Shown here: positions 35,699 to 45,545 of the stretch, in pieces
Layout: every line of letters begins with the position of its first letter
Numbering within the stretch: the stretch's first letter is position 1
NCBI GenBank assembly: GCA_022781515.1
Contig: JALETI010000020.1
Coordinates: 1-46,607 of the forward strand
Reading direction: 5' to 3'
Origin: Lachnospiraceae bacterium
GTDB taxonomy: Bacteria > Bacillota > Clostridia > Lachnospirales > Lachnospiraceae
Length of the DNA stretch: 46,607 nucleotides
The notes under the pieces: model-generated
What the model saw: the letters and a program-made list of their open reading frames with translations, nothing else
Databases searched by the model: none
Told to the model about the DNA's origin: nothing
Translations under genes and position numbers: made by a program

Positions 35699-36571
35699 TC
35701 AGGTTCCTTTTGTTACATGTTTGTGTGTATATAAATGGTCCTGGCAATATTCATATGCACCATCGCATTTGGAACAGAAACGGAATTCCAGGTCTGCACC
35801 ATCTTTTTCCGTACGTCCGCAGACAGCACATTTATGCCTTGCTCCTCCCGTAACGGAAGAAGCTGCCATTTTTACCTTATGATTATACTCTGCTCTGCGT
35901 TTGATCTGTTTGGGATGATACCCTGAAAAACGCCTGCTGTTCAGGAAATAGAGCAGAAAATTACCTGATGCAATCAATGCACATACAGCAGTGGGAACAG
36001 ATGAATTCACACCGATCAGATCCGGAGTGAACAGAATCGTAAGAAAACCTCCGATAATTGTAACTGACAGTCCGATTCCTTCCAGAAGGGCAAGCCATTT
36101 CATCCGGATGGGCAGGAAAAGCAGATAAATCTGATAATCCGGGAACTCTGCACCGAATGCAAGAAACAGGGACATATTCAGATAAGTCAGATTCAGCTGG
36201 AAATCAATATGCCAGATTACATATATCACAAATGCGGCAGCAATATGCAGAAGCACGCCTGTAAAATAATACAAATTAAAGCGAAAAGCACCCCACGTAT
36301 TCTCCAGAGAGTTCCCTATCGTATAGTAGAGCATACAGAAAAACAGCATGCTGATGATGTTATAAGCCGGAGGCTCCAGAACAAAGGTAACCAGTCTCCA
36401 GACTTCTCCGTGAAAAACCCTCTCCATACTCAGCTGAAGATACTGATAATACATGGAGGGCATTGTCACATTGAGGAAAAAACCTGCAATGTTCAGAATA
36501 ATAACATAATTCATCAAATTGTGAATGGCATATCTGCCGAATTTTCGTTCCAGTTTCTGAATCCAGTTCAT
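35699..36571 (-). CDS. Rhomboid-like membrane protein with C-terminal zinc ribbon
   Basis: About six hydrophobic segments in a rhomboid-like order: MNYVIILNIAGFFLN, WRLVTFVLEPP, IISMLFFCMLYYTIGNSLE, FNLYYFTGVLLHIAAAFV, LNMSLFLAFGAEFPD and LALLEGIGLSVTIIGGFL. The loop PDYQIYLLFLPIRMKWLA resembles the rhomboid L-segment after TM4. I cannot find the GxSG serine motif, so it looks like a rhomboid pseudoprotease rather than an active one. The C-terminal cytosolic tail holds CAVCG and CSKC plus YEYCQDH, a likely zinc ribbon. Length is 290 residues. corA lies immediately upstream on the same strand. Confidence 0.75.
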   Translation of the reverse strand: MNWIQKLERKFGRYAIHNLMNYVIILNIAGFFLNVTMPSMYYQYLQLSMERVFHGEVWRLVTFVLEPPAYNIISMLFFCMLYYTIGNSLENTWGAFRFNLYYFTGVLLHIAAAFVIYVIWHIDFQLNLTYLNMSLFLAFGAEFPDYQIYLLFLPIRMKWLALLEGIGLSVTIIGGFLTILFTPDLIGVNSSVPTAVCALIASGNFLLYFLNSRRFSGYHPKQIKRRAEYNHKVKMAASSVTGGARHKCAVCGRTEKDGADLEFRFCSKCDGAYEYCQDHLYTHKHVTKGT

Positions 36572-36649
36572 ATATTACTTATACTCCTATATCTGATGAT
36601 GTCGGATTTCAGCAGCGCAGACCGCAGTGAAATCCGTTTTATCATGTGG

Positions 36650-37594
36650 TCAGAACATATCCTTTTTCTTTAATATAAACGCTACAATCAGTGACAGAAT
36701 CAGTGAAAAAACAATGATAATGGCAAAGCCCTCCGGATAGTCTGCAAAGGGCATGCCGGCGGCATTCACATTCATACCGTAAAAACTGGATACCATGGTA
36801 GGAACGGAAATAACAATTGTAACCGCTGCCAGGATTTTCATGACCTGATTCAAATTGTTGGAAACCACAGAGGAAAAAGCATTCATCATACCTTCCAGAA
36901 TGCCGGAATAAATATTCGCCATCTCCATCGCCTGCTTATTTTCGATGATCACATCTTCCAGAAGATCTTCATCATCGGGATATTTTTCAAACCGCGGAAG
37001 TCTGGACAGCTTTTCCAGCACCACTTCATTGGAACGCAGGGAAGTTTTGAAATACACCAGAGACTTCTCCAGACCCATCAGTTCAATCAGCTCTTTGTTT
37101 CGCATGGTACCATCATTCAGCGCATCTTCCATGGCATCGCTTTCTTTATCAATCATACGAAGATAATGTATAAACCAGGAGGCATTGCGGTACAGAATCT
37201 GTAAAATAAAACGGCTTCTCTGCCGGGTGTTGAAATGTTTTACACGTCCATCGATAAATGATTGCAGAACCGGCGTATCCTGCAATGTGACTGTAATAAT
37301 ACGGTCTTCCTTTACGATAATACTCATAGGGATCGTAATAAACCAGTCCTGTTCATCACGTCTTTCAATTGTCGGAATATCCACCAGAATCATCGTGTAA
37401 TCATCTTCCACTTCAATACGGGAACGTTCTTCATCATCGAGTGCGGCTTTCAGATCGCTGACTTCAATTTCATTCTCCTGCGCCACATCCAGAATTTCTC
37501 CTGCAGTCGGATTGGTCAGTACAATCCAGCTGTTAGCACAGGCTGAGGACTCTTTTATAAGTATATTATCTACCGTTCTGAAATACTTAACCAT
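36650..37594 (-). CDS. corA: CorA-family magnesium/divalent cation transporter
   Basis: A pentameric channel for Mg2+ (some members carry Co2+, Ni2+ or Zn2+). A large cytosolic N-terminal domain is followed by the long stalk helix and two membrane helices at the C-terminus; the signature YGMNV lies at the end of the first helix (TIVISVPTMVSSFYGMN). The tail is basic (ILKKKDMF). Length is 314 residues. A good promoter lies upstream. The gene precedes the rhomboid-like gene by 78 bases, perhaps co-transcribed. Confidence 0.94.
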   Translation of the reverse strand: MVKYFRTVDNILIKESSACANSWIVLTNPTAGEILDVAQENEIEVSDLKAALDDEERSRIEVEDDYTMILVDIPTIERRDEQDWFITIPMSIIVKEDRIITVTLQDTPVLQSFIDGRVKHFNTRQRSRFILQILYRNASWFIHYLRMIDKESDAMEDALNDGTMRNKELIELMGLEKSLVYFKTSLRSNEVVLEKLSRLPRFEKYPDDEDLLEDVIIENKQAMEMANIYSGILEGMMNAFSSVVSNNLNQVMKILAAVTIVISVPTMVSSFYGMNVNAAGMPFADYPEGFAIIIVFSLILSLIVAFILKKKDMF

Positions 37595-37632
37595 CCCTTT
37601 TCTCCTCTCCTGTAAATTGAAAATCTTTAACC

Positions 37633-37661
37633 AGTATAATTTTTTATGGTTAGTTTGTCAA
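37633..37661 (-). promoter_or_regulatory. Sigma-A-type promoter of corA
   Basis: On the minus strand TTGACA (37661-37656), a 17-base spacer and TATACT (37638-37633), about 40 bases before the corA ATG. Together with the activase promoter it makes this a divergent promoter region. Confidence 0.75.
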
Positions 37662-37758
37662 TAATTTAATGAAACTGATAATTGAACTGACACACTACCC
37701 ATTGTCAACATTCCCCGAAAGCCTCTAAAATCAAGGGACATTATGTGGTTTTTGCTGA

Positions 37759-37787
37759 TTGAATATTTAAAGCAAACGTATTATAAT
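37759..37787 (+). promoter_or_regulatory. Sigma-A-type promoter of the activase gene
   Basis: TTGAAT at 37759-37764, a 17-base spacer and TATAAT at 37782-37787. Transcription from about 37794 would exclude the ORF-track start codon at 37792. Confidence 0.65.
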
Positions 37788-37860
37788 TGCAATGCTGATT
37801 TTATCTGATAAACATTTACATACTAGAAGAACGGGAGGTATGGCGCAAAGCGCCGGCTTT

Positions 37861-40800
37861 ATGGAAAAAACTTACAGTTTGGGAATTGATATCGGTTCTA
37901 CAACAGTTAAGATTGCGTTGCTTGACAGCAGCAACACGATTGTATTTTCCGATTATCAAAGACATTATGCAAATATACAGGAAACACTGGCATCTTTGAT
38001 CAAAAAGGCTCTGGAAATCACAGGACCTGTTTCCATTACCCCTATGATCACCGGTTCCGGCGGATTAACGCTGGCGAAGCATCTTGACATTCCGTTTGTT
38101 CAGGAAGTTGTTTCCGTGTCAACCGCCCTGAAAGATTACGCACCTCAGACCGATGTTGCAATTGAGCTTGGCGGTGAAGATGCCAAAATTATTTATTATA
38201 CGAACGGTGTGGACCAGAGAATGAACGGAATCTGTGCCGGCGGCACCGGTTCTTTTATCGATCAGATGGCATCTCTCCTCCAGACAGATGCCGCCGGGCT
38301 GAACGAATATGCAAAAAAATATCAGGCCATCTATCCAATTGCCGCAAGATGCGGTGTATTTGCCAAAACGGATATTCAGCCTCTTATTAATGAAGGAGCA
38401 ACCCACGAAGATCTGGCGGCATCCATTTTCCAGGCAGTGGTCAATCAGACCATCAGTGGTCTGGCATGCGGCAAACCGATTCGAGGCCACGTTGCATTTC
38501 TGGGGGGACCACTGCACTTTCTGACAGAACTGAAAGCAGCATTTATCCGGACACTGAATCTGCAGCCCGATGAAGTGATTGCACCGGATCATTCCCATCT
38601 GTTTGCTGCAATCGGTGCTGCCATGAATTCCGAAAAGGAAGCAGACGGTCATGCTCATGCTGTTTCCATGGAAGATCTGTATACCAGACTGCACGAGGGG
38701 ATTCAGATGGAATTTGAAATCAAACGACTGAATCCCCTTTTCCGCAATCAGGAAGAATACTGTGCTTTTTCTGAACGACATGCCAGACACACGGTTAAAA
38801 AATCCCCACTTTCCGAATATACTGGGAACTGTTTCCTCGGTATCGATGCAGGATCCACAACCACAAAAGTTGCTGTCGTTGCGGAAGACGGTACACTTCT
38901 TTACTCCTTCTACAGCAATAATAACGGCAGTCCCCTGGCAACTGCGATCCGCTCCATACACGAAATCACCGAGCAGATGAATGATGATGCCCGTATTGTC
39001 TATTCCTGTTCCACCGGTTATGGGGAAGCACTCCTGAAAGCCGCACTGATGCTGGATGAGGGGGAAGTAGAGACCGTTGCCCACTATTATGCAGCATCTT
39101 TCTTCAATCCTGATGTGGACTGCATTCTGGATATCGGCGGTCAGGATATGAAATGCATCAAGATCAAAGATCATTCCGTTGATAATGTTCTCCTGAATGA
39201 AGCCTGTTCGTCCGGCTGCGGTTCTTTCATTGAAACCTTCGCAAAATCCCTGAATTACAGTGTACAGGACTTTGCTTCCGAAGCACTTTTTGCAGAAAAT
39301 CCCATTGATCTGGGTACCAGATGTACCGTTTTCATGAATTCCAATGTGAAACAGGCGCAGAAAGAGGGAGCAACCGTTGCAGACATCTCCGCCGGTCTTG
39401 CATATTCTGTTATCAAAAATGCTTTATATAAGGTAATAAAAATTTCCTCTCCTGAAGATCTCGGCAAATCCATTGTTGTACAGGGCGGTACATTCTACAA
39501 TGACGCCGTATTGAGAAGTTTTGAAAAAATTTCCGGCTGTGAAGCCATCCGTCCGGATATTGCAGGAATCATGGGTGCTTTCGGTGCTGCACTGATTGCC
39601 AGAGAGCGATATGCCGAAAAGGGAGAATCTTCCATGCTGCCCTGTGATAAGATTCTGTCATTGAATTATGAAACCAGTATGACCCGATGTCAGGGATGCA
39701 ACAACCACTGTCTTCTGACGGTCAATACCTTTGACGGCGGACGTCAGTTTATCAGCGGCAATCGCTGTGAAAGGGGACTGGGACAGGAAATAAAGAAAAA
39801 AGAAATCCCCAACCTGTTCGATTATAAATACAGACGTCTATTTAACTATAAATCGCTGAAACCCCAGAATGCACCCAGAGGAACCGTTGGTATCCCCCGT
39901 GTTCTGAACCTGTATGAAAACTATCCTTTCTGGGCTGTTTTCTTCCGTAAACTGGGATTTTCTGTACTGCTTTCACCGAAATCAAGCAGAAAAATCTACG
40001 AATTGGGTATCGAATCCATTCCCAGCGAATCCGAATGTTATCCTGCAAAACTTGTTCATGGTCATATCAGCTGGCTGATCCGCAGAAATCCGGATGTGAT
40101 TTTCTATCCAAGCATTCCGTATGAACGTACCGAAAGCAAAGGCGCGCAGAACCATTATAACTGCCCCATCGTTACCTCATATTCGGAAAATATTAAGAAC
40201 AATGTGGAAGAACTGGCAGAATCGGACATTCGCTTTTTAAATCCGTTTATGGCATTTTCCGATGAGAAGACGGTAACTGCCCGTCTGGTGAAAATATTCA
40301 TGGACGAATTCGGAATTCCTGCAAAAGAAGTTCAGGAGGCAGCCCATGCCGGATGGGAAGAACTGCTTGCGGTTCGACAGGATATGCAGAAAAAAGGTGA
40401 GGAAGTTCTTTCCTATATGGAAAAAACCGGTACCCGCGGTATTGTTCTGGCCGGTCGCCCTTATCATTGTGATCCGGAAATCAACCACGGCATTCCGGAG
40501 CTGATTTCTTCTTACGGTGTTTGTGTTCTGACGGAAGATTCCGTATCCCATCTTGGAAAAGTTGACCGACCGACCATCGTAATGGACCAGTGGATGTACC
40601 ATTCCCGCCTTTATGCCGCAGCTGCCTTTACAGGTACCCGAGATGATCTGGATCTGATTCAGCTGAATTCTTTCGGATGTGGTCTGGATGCCGTAACCAC
40701 CGATCAGGTCAATGACATTCTGAAGGCAGCGGGAAAAATTCATACCGTATTGAAAATCGATGAAGTCAACAATCTGGGTGCTGCAAGAATCCGAATCCGT

Positions 40801-42114
40801 TCCCTGCTTGCTGCACTGCGGGTTCGTGAAACAGCCGGCACTGCCAGAAAAGTAATTTCTTCAGCCATTAACCGTGTGGAATTTACCAGTGACATGAAGA
40901 AAGATTATACCATTCTCTGTCCGCAGATGTCACCGATCCATTTCAATATGATCAAAGCATCTCTGGAAAGCCTGGGCTACCACGTGGAAATCATGGACAG
41001 TACCAATAAAAACTCCGTGGACGTCGGTTTAAAATATGTTAATAATGACGCCTGCTATCCTTCTCTGATTGTGGTGGGACAGATCATGGATACCCTCCTC
41101 TCCGGTAAATATGATCTGAATAAAGTAGCCATTTTTATCACCCAGACAGGCGGTGGATGCCGTGCTTCGAATTACATCGGTTTTATTCGAAGAGCATTGC
41201 AGAAAGCCGGTATGGAACAGATTCCGGTTATTTCCCTGAGTTTCCAGGGCTTTGAAAAGAACTCCGGCTTCCGGATTACACCGGTTCTGCTGGTAAAAGT
41301 TCTTATGTCCATTGTATTTGGCGATATTTTCATGCGATGTCTGTACCATGTCCGTCCTTATGAAGTGAAAAAAGGCTCTGCCAATGCACTTCATCGTAAG
41401 TGGGAAAATCGGTGTATGAAGTTTCTGCGGAAAGACGGCATTCATTATAACACCTTTAACAGACTGGTTCGTGAAATTATTCATGATTTCGATACCCTCC
41501 CCATCCATGAAGATATGGTAAAACCCAGAGTCGGAATCGTCGGGGAAATTCTTGTGAAATTCCTTCCGGCAGCAAACAACTATCTGGTTGATCTTCTGGA
41601 AAAGGAAGGAGCTGAAGCTGTCGTTCCGGATCTTCTGGACTTTTTAATGTACAGTTTCTACAATATGAACTTTAAAACCCAGAATCTGGGCTTTAAAAAG
41701 AAAAGTGCAATCCTCTGCAATCTTGGAATCAAAGCCATCGAACAGTTCCGCAGAACCGTTCGTATGGAATTGAAAAACAGCAAACGATTCGATGCACCGA
41801 TACATATTGAAAAACTGGCTGCATATGCCCAGTCCATTGTTTCACTGGGCAACCAGACCGGTGAAGGATGGTTCCTGACCGGTGAAATGCTGGAGCTGAT
41901 TCACAGTGGTACACCCAATATCGTATGTACACAGCCCTTCGGATGTCTGCCCAACCATGTGGTCGGCAAGGGCGTTATCAAAGAACTGCGCCGCCAGTAT
42001 CCCAGCTCCAACATCATTGCTGTGGACTATGATCCTGGTGCCAGTGAAGTCAATCAGCTGAATCGAATCAAACTGATGCTTTCAACTGCCAGAGAGAATA
42101 TGGATAATCAGTAA
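37861..42114 (+). CDS. Fused 2-hydroxyacyl-CoA dehydratase activase (two ASKHA domains plus C-terminal dehydratase-like region)
   Basis: Two activase-type ATPase domains of the HgdC/BcrA family lie in tandem. The first starts [17 protein letters not shown] and has [12 protein letters not shown] and [11 protein letters not shown]; the second starts [16 protein letters not shown] and has [23 protein letters not shown] and [11 protein letters not shown]. Each domain keeps both cysteines that bind the bridging [4Fe-4S] cluster in HgdC. A Cys cluster [10 protein letters not shown] follows near residue 620. The remaining 780 residues resemble the DUF2229 / HgdB-like region ([43 protein letters not shown]). 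Length is 1417 residues from the start chosen here. Such fusions are common in Clostridia, with unknown substrate. Start placement is discussed in the findings. Confidence 0.88.
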   Translation: MEKTYSLGIDIGSTTVKIALLDSSNTIVFSDYQRHYANIQETLASLIKKALEITGPVSITPMITGSGGLTLAKHLDIPFVQEVVSVSTALKDYAPQTDVAIELGGEDAKIIYYTNGVDQRMNGICAGGTGSFIDQMASLLQTDAAGLNEYAKKYQAIYPIAARCGVFAKTDIQPLINEGATHEDLAASIFQAVVNQTISGLACGKPIRGHVAFLGGPLHFLTELKAAFIRTLNLQPDEVIAPDHSHLFAAIGAAMNSEKEADGHAHAVSMEDLYTRLHEGIQMEFEIKRLNPLFRNQEEYCAFSERHARHTVKKSPLSEYTGNCFLGIDAGSTTTKVAVVAEDGTLLYSFYSNNNGSPLATAIRSIHEITEQMNDDARIVYSCSTGYGEALLKAALMLDEGEVETVAHYYAASFFNPDVDCILDIGGQDMKCIKIKDHSVDNVLLNEACSSGCGSFIETFAKSLNYSVQDFASEALFAENPIDLGTRCTVFMNSNVKQAQKEGATVADISAGLAYSVIKNALYKVIKISSPEDLGKSIVVQGGTFYNDAVLRSFEKISGCEAIRPDIAGIMGAFGAALIARERYAEKGESSMLPCDKILSLNYETSMTRCQGCNNHCLLTVNTFDGGRQFISGNRCERGLGQEIKKKEIPNLFDYKYRRLFNYKSLKPQNAPRGTVGIPRVLNLYENYPFWAVFFRKLGFSVLLSPKSSRKIYELGIESIPSESECYPAKLVHGHISWLIRRNPDVIFYPSIPYERTESKGAQNHYNCPIVTSYSENIKNNVEELAESDIRFLNPFMAFSDEKTVTARLVKIFMDEFGIPAKEVQEAAHAGWEELLAVRQDMQKKGEEVLSYMEKTGTRGIVLAGRPYHCDPEINHGIPELISSYGVCVLTEDSVSHLGKVDRPTIVMDQWMYHSRLYAAAAFTGTRDDLDLIQLNSFGCGLDAVTTDQVNDILKAAGKIHTVLKIDEVNNLGAARIRIRSLLAALRVRETAGTARKVISSAINRVEFTSDMKKDYTILCPQMSPIHFNMIKASLESLGYHVEIMDSTNKNSVDVGLKYVNNDACYPSLIVVGQIMDTLLSGKYDLNKVAIFITQTGGGCRASNYIGFIRRALQKAGMEQIPVISLSFQGFEKNSGFRITPVLLVKVLMSIVFGDIFMRCLYHVRPYEVKKGSANALHRKWENRCMKFLRKDGIHYNTFNRLVREIIHDFDTLPIHEDMVKPRVGIVGEILVKFLPAANNYLVDLLEKEGAEAVVPDLLDFLMYSFYNMNFKTQNLGFKKKSAILCNLGIKAIEQFRRTVRMELKNSKRFDAPIHIEKLAAYAQSIVSLGNQTGEGWFLTGEMLELIHSGTPNIVCTQPFGCLPNHVVGKGVIKELRRQYPSSNIIAVDYDPGASEVNQLNRIKLMLSTARENMDNQ

Positions 42115-42195
42115 ATTTTTTGAGCAAACCGTGTGTACCTCCGGACAAGTTCAGAACTCTCACCCATTCGAGCACATCCATGGCGCACTACCACC

Positions 42196-42233
42196 AAAAA
42201 AGGACTGTCGGATCAATCCGACAGTCCTTTTTT
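42196..42233. terminator. Strong bidirectional terminator between activase gene and uppP
   Basis: AAAAAAGGACTGTCGGAT, two bases, then its exact complement ending in TTTTTT. A perfect 18-bp stem with A and T runs on both sides suits both converging genes. Confidence 0.95.
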
Positions 42234-42263
42234 AATAAGCTTTCTATTAATAAGCTTTCTATT
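42234..42263. repeat. Perfect 15-bp tandem duplication next to the terminator
   Basis: AATAAGCTTTCTATT occurs twice head-to-tail (42234-42248, 42249-42263), between the terminator T-run and the uppP stop codon. Confidence 0.95.
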
Positions 42264-42266
42264 ATT

Positions 42267-43094
42267 TTACTTCAGAAACATAAAATATGCAATTACCAGA
42301 ATACCCAGAATAATTCGATAGTAACCGAACAGTGCAAAACTGTGCTTTCTTACATATCCCATCAGGAATTTGATAGAAACCAGAGAAACAACAAAGGAAA
42401 CGATACATCCCATGATCAGAACCTGAATTTCCAGTGAAGTCATAACAGCACCTGACAGGATGAACTTCAGAACCTTAATCAGGCTGGCTCCAAACATAAC
42501 CGGTGCTGAAAGGAAAAATGAAAATTCTGCAGCTGCAGCACGGGAAACACCCAACAGCATGGCACCGAGAATAGTCGCACCGGAGCGTGAAGTACCGGGA
42601 ACCAGAGCAAGGCACTGGAAACATCCGATCAGAAAAGCAGTTTTATAGGTCATACGTGCAGTATCTCTGACTTCAAACTCTCTGCCGCGATTAAAGTATT
42701 CCAGTACGATGAAAAGAATACCATAAATAATCAGTGTTGCAGAAACCACCATGGAATTTTCCAGTTTATCAAACCAGTCATTCAACGGAATACCGATGAT
42801 TGCGGCGGGAAGACAGCCAATAATAACTTTGATCCAAAGCTGGAATGTCTGTTTCTTCTGTCTGCTTGATTTGTGTCCATAAAATGGATTCAGCTTTTCA
42901 AAGAAAATAATCACAACCGCCAGAATTGCTGCCAGCTGGATGACCACCAGAAACATATTCCAGAATTCCTCTGACACTCCATTGAACTGAATAAACTCTT
43001 TTACCAGAATCATATGACCGGTACTGCTGACAGGAAGCCATTCTGTAATACCTTCCACAATACCGATTATCGCTGCCTTTAATAACTCAATCAT
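42267..43094 (-). CDS. uppP: Undecaprenyl-diphosphate phosphatase
   Basis: It recycles the lipid carrier for peptidoglycan by dephosphorylating undecaprenyl diphosphate; loss or gain alters bacitracin sensitivity. The two catalytic blocks are EGITEWLPVSSTGHMIL at the N-terminus and VPGTSRSGATILGAMLLG around residue 170. Eight or so membrane helices are evident. Length is 275 residues, normal. It lies downstream of ung on the same strand with a 26-base gap. Confidence 0.96.
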   Translation of the reverse strand: MIELLKAAIIGIVEGITEWLPVSSTGHMILVKEFIQFNGVSEEFWNMFLVVIQLAAILAVVIIFFEKLNPFYGHKSSRQKKQTFQLWIKVIIGCLPAAIIGIPLNDWFDKLENSMVVSATLIIYGILFIVLEYFNRGREFEVRDTARMTYKTAFLIGCFQCLALVPGTSRSGATILGAMLLGVSRAAAAEFSFFLSAPVMFGASLIKVLKFILSGAVMTSLEIQVLIMGCIVSFVVSLVSIKFLMGYVRKHSFALFGYYRIILGILVIAYFMFLK

Positions 43095-43120
43095 TATTAT
43101 TACAATCTCCTTTATGCATA

Positions 43121-43801
43121 TTAATTATTTACATTCTGAATCTGCCAGTCAATGGGTTCAATCCCATTTGCGGCAAGAAATGCATTCGCTTTGCTGAAAT
43201 GTCTGCATCCGAAAAAGCCTCTGTAAGCAGATAAGGGACTGGGGTGCGGGGCTTCCAGAATCAGATGGGCCGGATTATTGAGTAAGGATTTCTTACTCTG
43301 TGCCGGTCTTCCCCATAACATGAATACAACAGGACGATCCAGAGCATTTACAGCTTTAATTGCAGCATCGGTAAACTGCTCCCAGCCGATTCCACGGTGT
43401 GAATTGGCATTATGGGCTCGAACGGTCAGAACTGTATTTAACAACAGAACACCCTGTTCCGCCCATTTTTTCAGATATCCATTATCCGGAATATAGCACC
43501 CCAGATCATCATGAAGTTCCTGATAGATATTAACCAGAGACGGCGGAATATCCACCTCCGGTTTCACAGAAAAGCTCAGACCATGGGCCTGACCGACGTT
43601 ATGATAAGGATCCTGTCCGAGAATAACCACTTTCACTTCTGATAGCGGAGTCAACTGGAACGCATTGAAAATATCATCTGCCTCCGGAAAAACCTGGAAT
43701 TTACTGTATTCGTCCCTGATTTTATAGTATAAATCCTTATAATATGGCTTTTTAAACTCCGCCTGAAGCGGTTCAAGCCAATCATTACTGATTGCTGCCA
43801 T
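43121..43801 (-). CDS. ung: Uracil-DNA glycosylase, family 1
   Basis: It excises uracil from DNA. The catalytic motif VVILGQDPYHNVGQAHGLSFSV contains the Asp that activates water, FMLWGRPAQSK follows, and the C-terminal motif is HPSPLSAYRGFFGCRHFSKAN. Length is 226 residues. The ATG has GGAGGG five bases upstream, just after the hisF stop. It probably shares a transcript with hisH and hisF. Confidence 0.97.
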   Translation of the reverse strand: MAAISNDWLEPLQAEFKKPYYKDLYYKIRDEYSKFQVFPEADDIFNAFQLTPLSEVKVVILGQDPYHNVGQAHGLSFSVKPEVDIPPSLVNIYQELHDDLGCYIPDNGYLKKWAEQGVLLLNTVLTVRAHNANSHRGIGWEQFTDAAIKAVNALDRPVVFMLWGRPAQSKKSLLNNPAHLILEAPHPSPLSAYRGFFGCRHFSKANAFLAANGIEPIDWQIQNVNN

Positions 43802-43816
43802 GCTGTCCCTCCAATC

Positions 43817-44578
43817 TTACAGACGCATGCTTAATCCGCGCTCTGTGAGATATTGTTTCAGGTCTCTGATTTCAAGCTCTTTATAATGGAATAATGAAGC
43901 TGCCAGAGCCGCATCCGCTCCTCCTTCTGTCAATGCATCATAAAAATGTTCCTTTGCACCTGCACCGCCGGAAGCAATAACCGGAATCGACACTGCAGAA
44001 GAGATAGCTTTGGTTAATTCAATATCATATCCGTTTTTTACGCCGTCACAGTCCATACTGGTAAGGAGAATCTCTCCGCAGCCCAATTCATATACGCGCT
44101 GTGCCCACTCAACGGCATCAATTCCCATATCAATGCGGCCGCCATTTTTATAGATGTTCCATCCGCTTCCATCTGCTCGTCTTTTTGCATCAATGGCAAC
44201 CACAACACACTGACTGCCAAATTTGTCCGCTGCTTCTGCCACCAGATTAGGATTATTAATTGCAGCCGAATTAACAGAAATTTTATCCGCTCCTTCTCGC
44301 AGAATCTCCTTAAAATCATCCACAGTACGAATTCCTCCTCCGACAGTAAAAGGGATAAATACCTTTTCCGCTACTCTTCGCACCATATCAACAACCGTTT
44401 TTCTGGCATCAGATGAAGCCGTTATATCCAGGAAAACCAGTTCGTCTGCACCGGCCTGATCATACTGTGCTGCAACCTCCACCGGATCACCGGCATCTCT
44501 TAAATCAACAAAATTAACACCCTTTACAACTCTTCCGTTTTTGACATCAAGACAGGGTATGATTCGTTTCGTAAACAT
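43817..44578 (-). CDS. hisF: Imidazole glycerol phosphate synthase, cyclase subunit
   Basis: With HisH it turns PRFAR and glutamine-derived ammonia into imidazole glycerol phosphate and AICAR. The TIM barrel begins [20 protein letters not shown] (catalytic Asp11) and has [13 protein letters not shown] (second catalytic Asp), [10 protein letters not shown] and [13 protein letters not shown]. Length is 253 residues. GGAGG lies six bases before the ATG. Only hisF and hisH are here, not a whole his operon. The 98-base gap upstream contains a possible small ORF. Confidence 0.97.
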   Translation of the reverse strand: MFTKRIIPCLDVKNGRVVKGVNFVDLRDAGDPVEVAAQYDQAGADELVFLDITASSDARKTVVDMVRRVAEKVFIPFTVGGGIRTVDDFKEILREGADKISVNSAAINNPNLVAEAADKFGSQCVVVAIDAKRRADGSGWNIYKNGGRIDMGIDAVEWAQRVYELGCGEILLTSMDCDGVKNGYDIELTKAISSAVSIPVIASGGAGAKEHFYDALTEGGADAALAASLFHYKELEIRDLKQYLTERGLSMRL

Positions 44579-44676
44579 ATGTATCCTCCATACGGAAACA
44601 AGTCCTGAAAAAGCAATTCAGAGCCTGTATCATATCATTATCATCTGCTGTATAATCCATAATTAATACCTTTATG

Positions 44677-45306
44677 TTAAACGCAGGATAAATTTTCAGC
44701 CTGCAAGGAAGCAAAATTTTTTAAAATCTGCAGTCCATTTTCACTGCTCTTTTCCGGATGGAACTGGCATGCAAACACATTACCGGACTCCACAGCAGCA
44801 TGGATATGGGTACCGTATTCTGTGGTAGCAGCAACAATGGATTCGTCCTCTGCCTTCAGATAATAGGAATGTACAAAGTAAACGTAACTTCCCTGAGCAA
44901 CCCCTTTAAAAAGAACGGCATTGGGGTTAATATCCAGAGAATTCCAGCCCATATGAGGGATTTTCAACCCGTCACAGGGTGGAATTTTTACAATTTCTCC
45001 TTTCAGAATACCAAGGCCTTCCACACCGGGTGTTTCATCGCTTCTCTCAAATAGCAACTGAAGACCCAGACAAATTCCCAAAAATGGCTTTCCGGTTGCT
45101 GCAAAATCTTTGATGACATCCACAAGATGGAACCGATGAAGATTCCCCATGGCATCACCAAAAGAACCTACCCCGGGCAGAACCGCTTTATCTGCCTTTA
45201 ATATCACTTCAGGATCCCTTGTGATAACGGTTTCCTGTCCCAGATAATGTAATGCTTTTTCTACACTCTTCAAATTACCTGCATCATAATCAATTATTGC
45301 GATCAT
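44677..45306 (-). CDS. hisH: Imidazole glycerol phosphate synthase, glutamine amidotransferase subunit
   Basis: It hydrolyses glutamine and channels ammonia to HisF. The class I amidotransferase nucleophile is in PFLGICLGLQLLFERSDE; the His-Glu pair is in FACQFHPEKSSENG. The N-terminus MIAIIDYDAGNLKSVEKAL is typical. Length is 209 residues. AAGGAA lies nine bases before the ATG. A TATAAT-like -10 lies about 40 bases upstream on the minus strand but I see no good -35. Confidence 0.96.
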   Translation of the reverse strand: MIAIIDYDAGNLKSVEKALHYLGQETVITRDPEVILKADKAVLPGVGSFGDAMGNLHRFHLVDVIKDFAATGKPFLGICLGLQLLFERSDETPGVEGLGILKGEIVKIPPCDGLKIPHMGWNSLDINPNAVLFKGVAQGSYVYFVHSYYLKAEDESIVAATTEYGTHIHAAVESGNVFACQFHPEKSSENGLQILKNFASLQAENLSCV

Positions 45307-45380
45307 ATATGTATTTCCTTTAAAATTGCATTATTCCATATTAAGATTATAGGAGCAAAATCATACATTTTCATACAAAT

Positions 45381-45440
45381 TTCAAATCGACGCTTGCGGA
45401 GATTTGGCGCCGGATTCGGTTTGCAAAACAAACATTTCCT
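45381..45440 (+). repeat. Dispersed structured repeat, copy 3 (truncated, upstream of hisH)
   Basis: The first 47 bases match copy 2 exactly, then one G-to-A change and a divergent end after CATTTCCTA. The 3' half that supplies the outer arms (GAATCCG and CCGCGG) is missing, so it cannot form the full hairpin. It is antisense to hisH and lies 75 bases upstream of it. Confidence 0.85.
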
Positions 45441-45545
45441 AATAAAAAGCTTGATTCTTTGACCTTTTTATACATGAATATGGAACTGTTTCATTTTATC
45501 ACATCTTGGAAAACGAAACAACCTGTTTGTAACCCAAAAGCCGGT

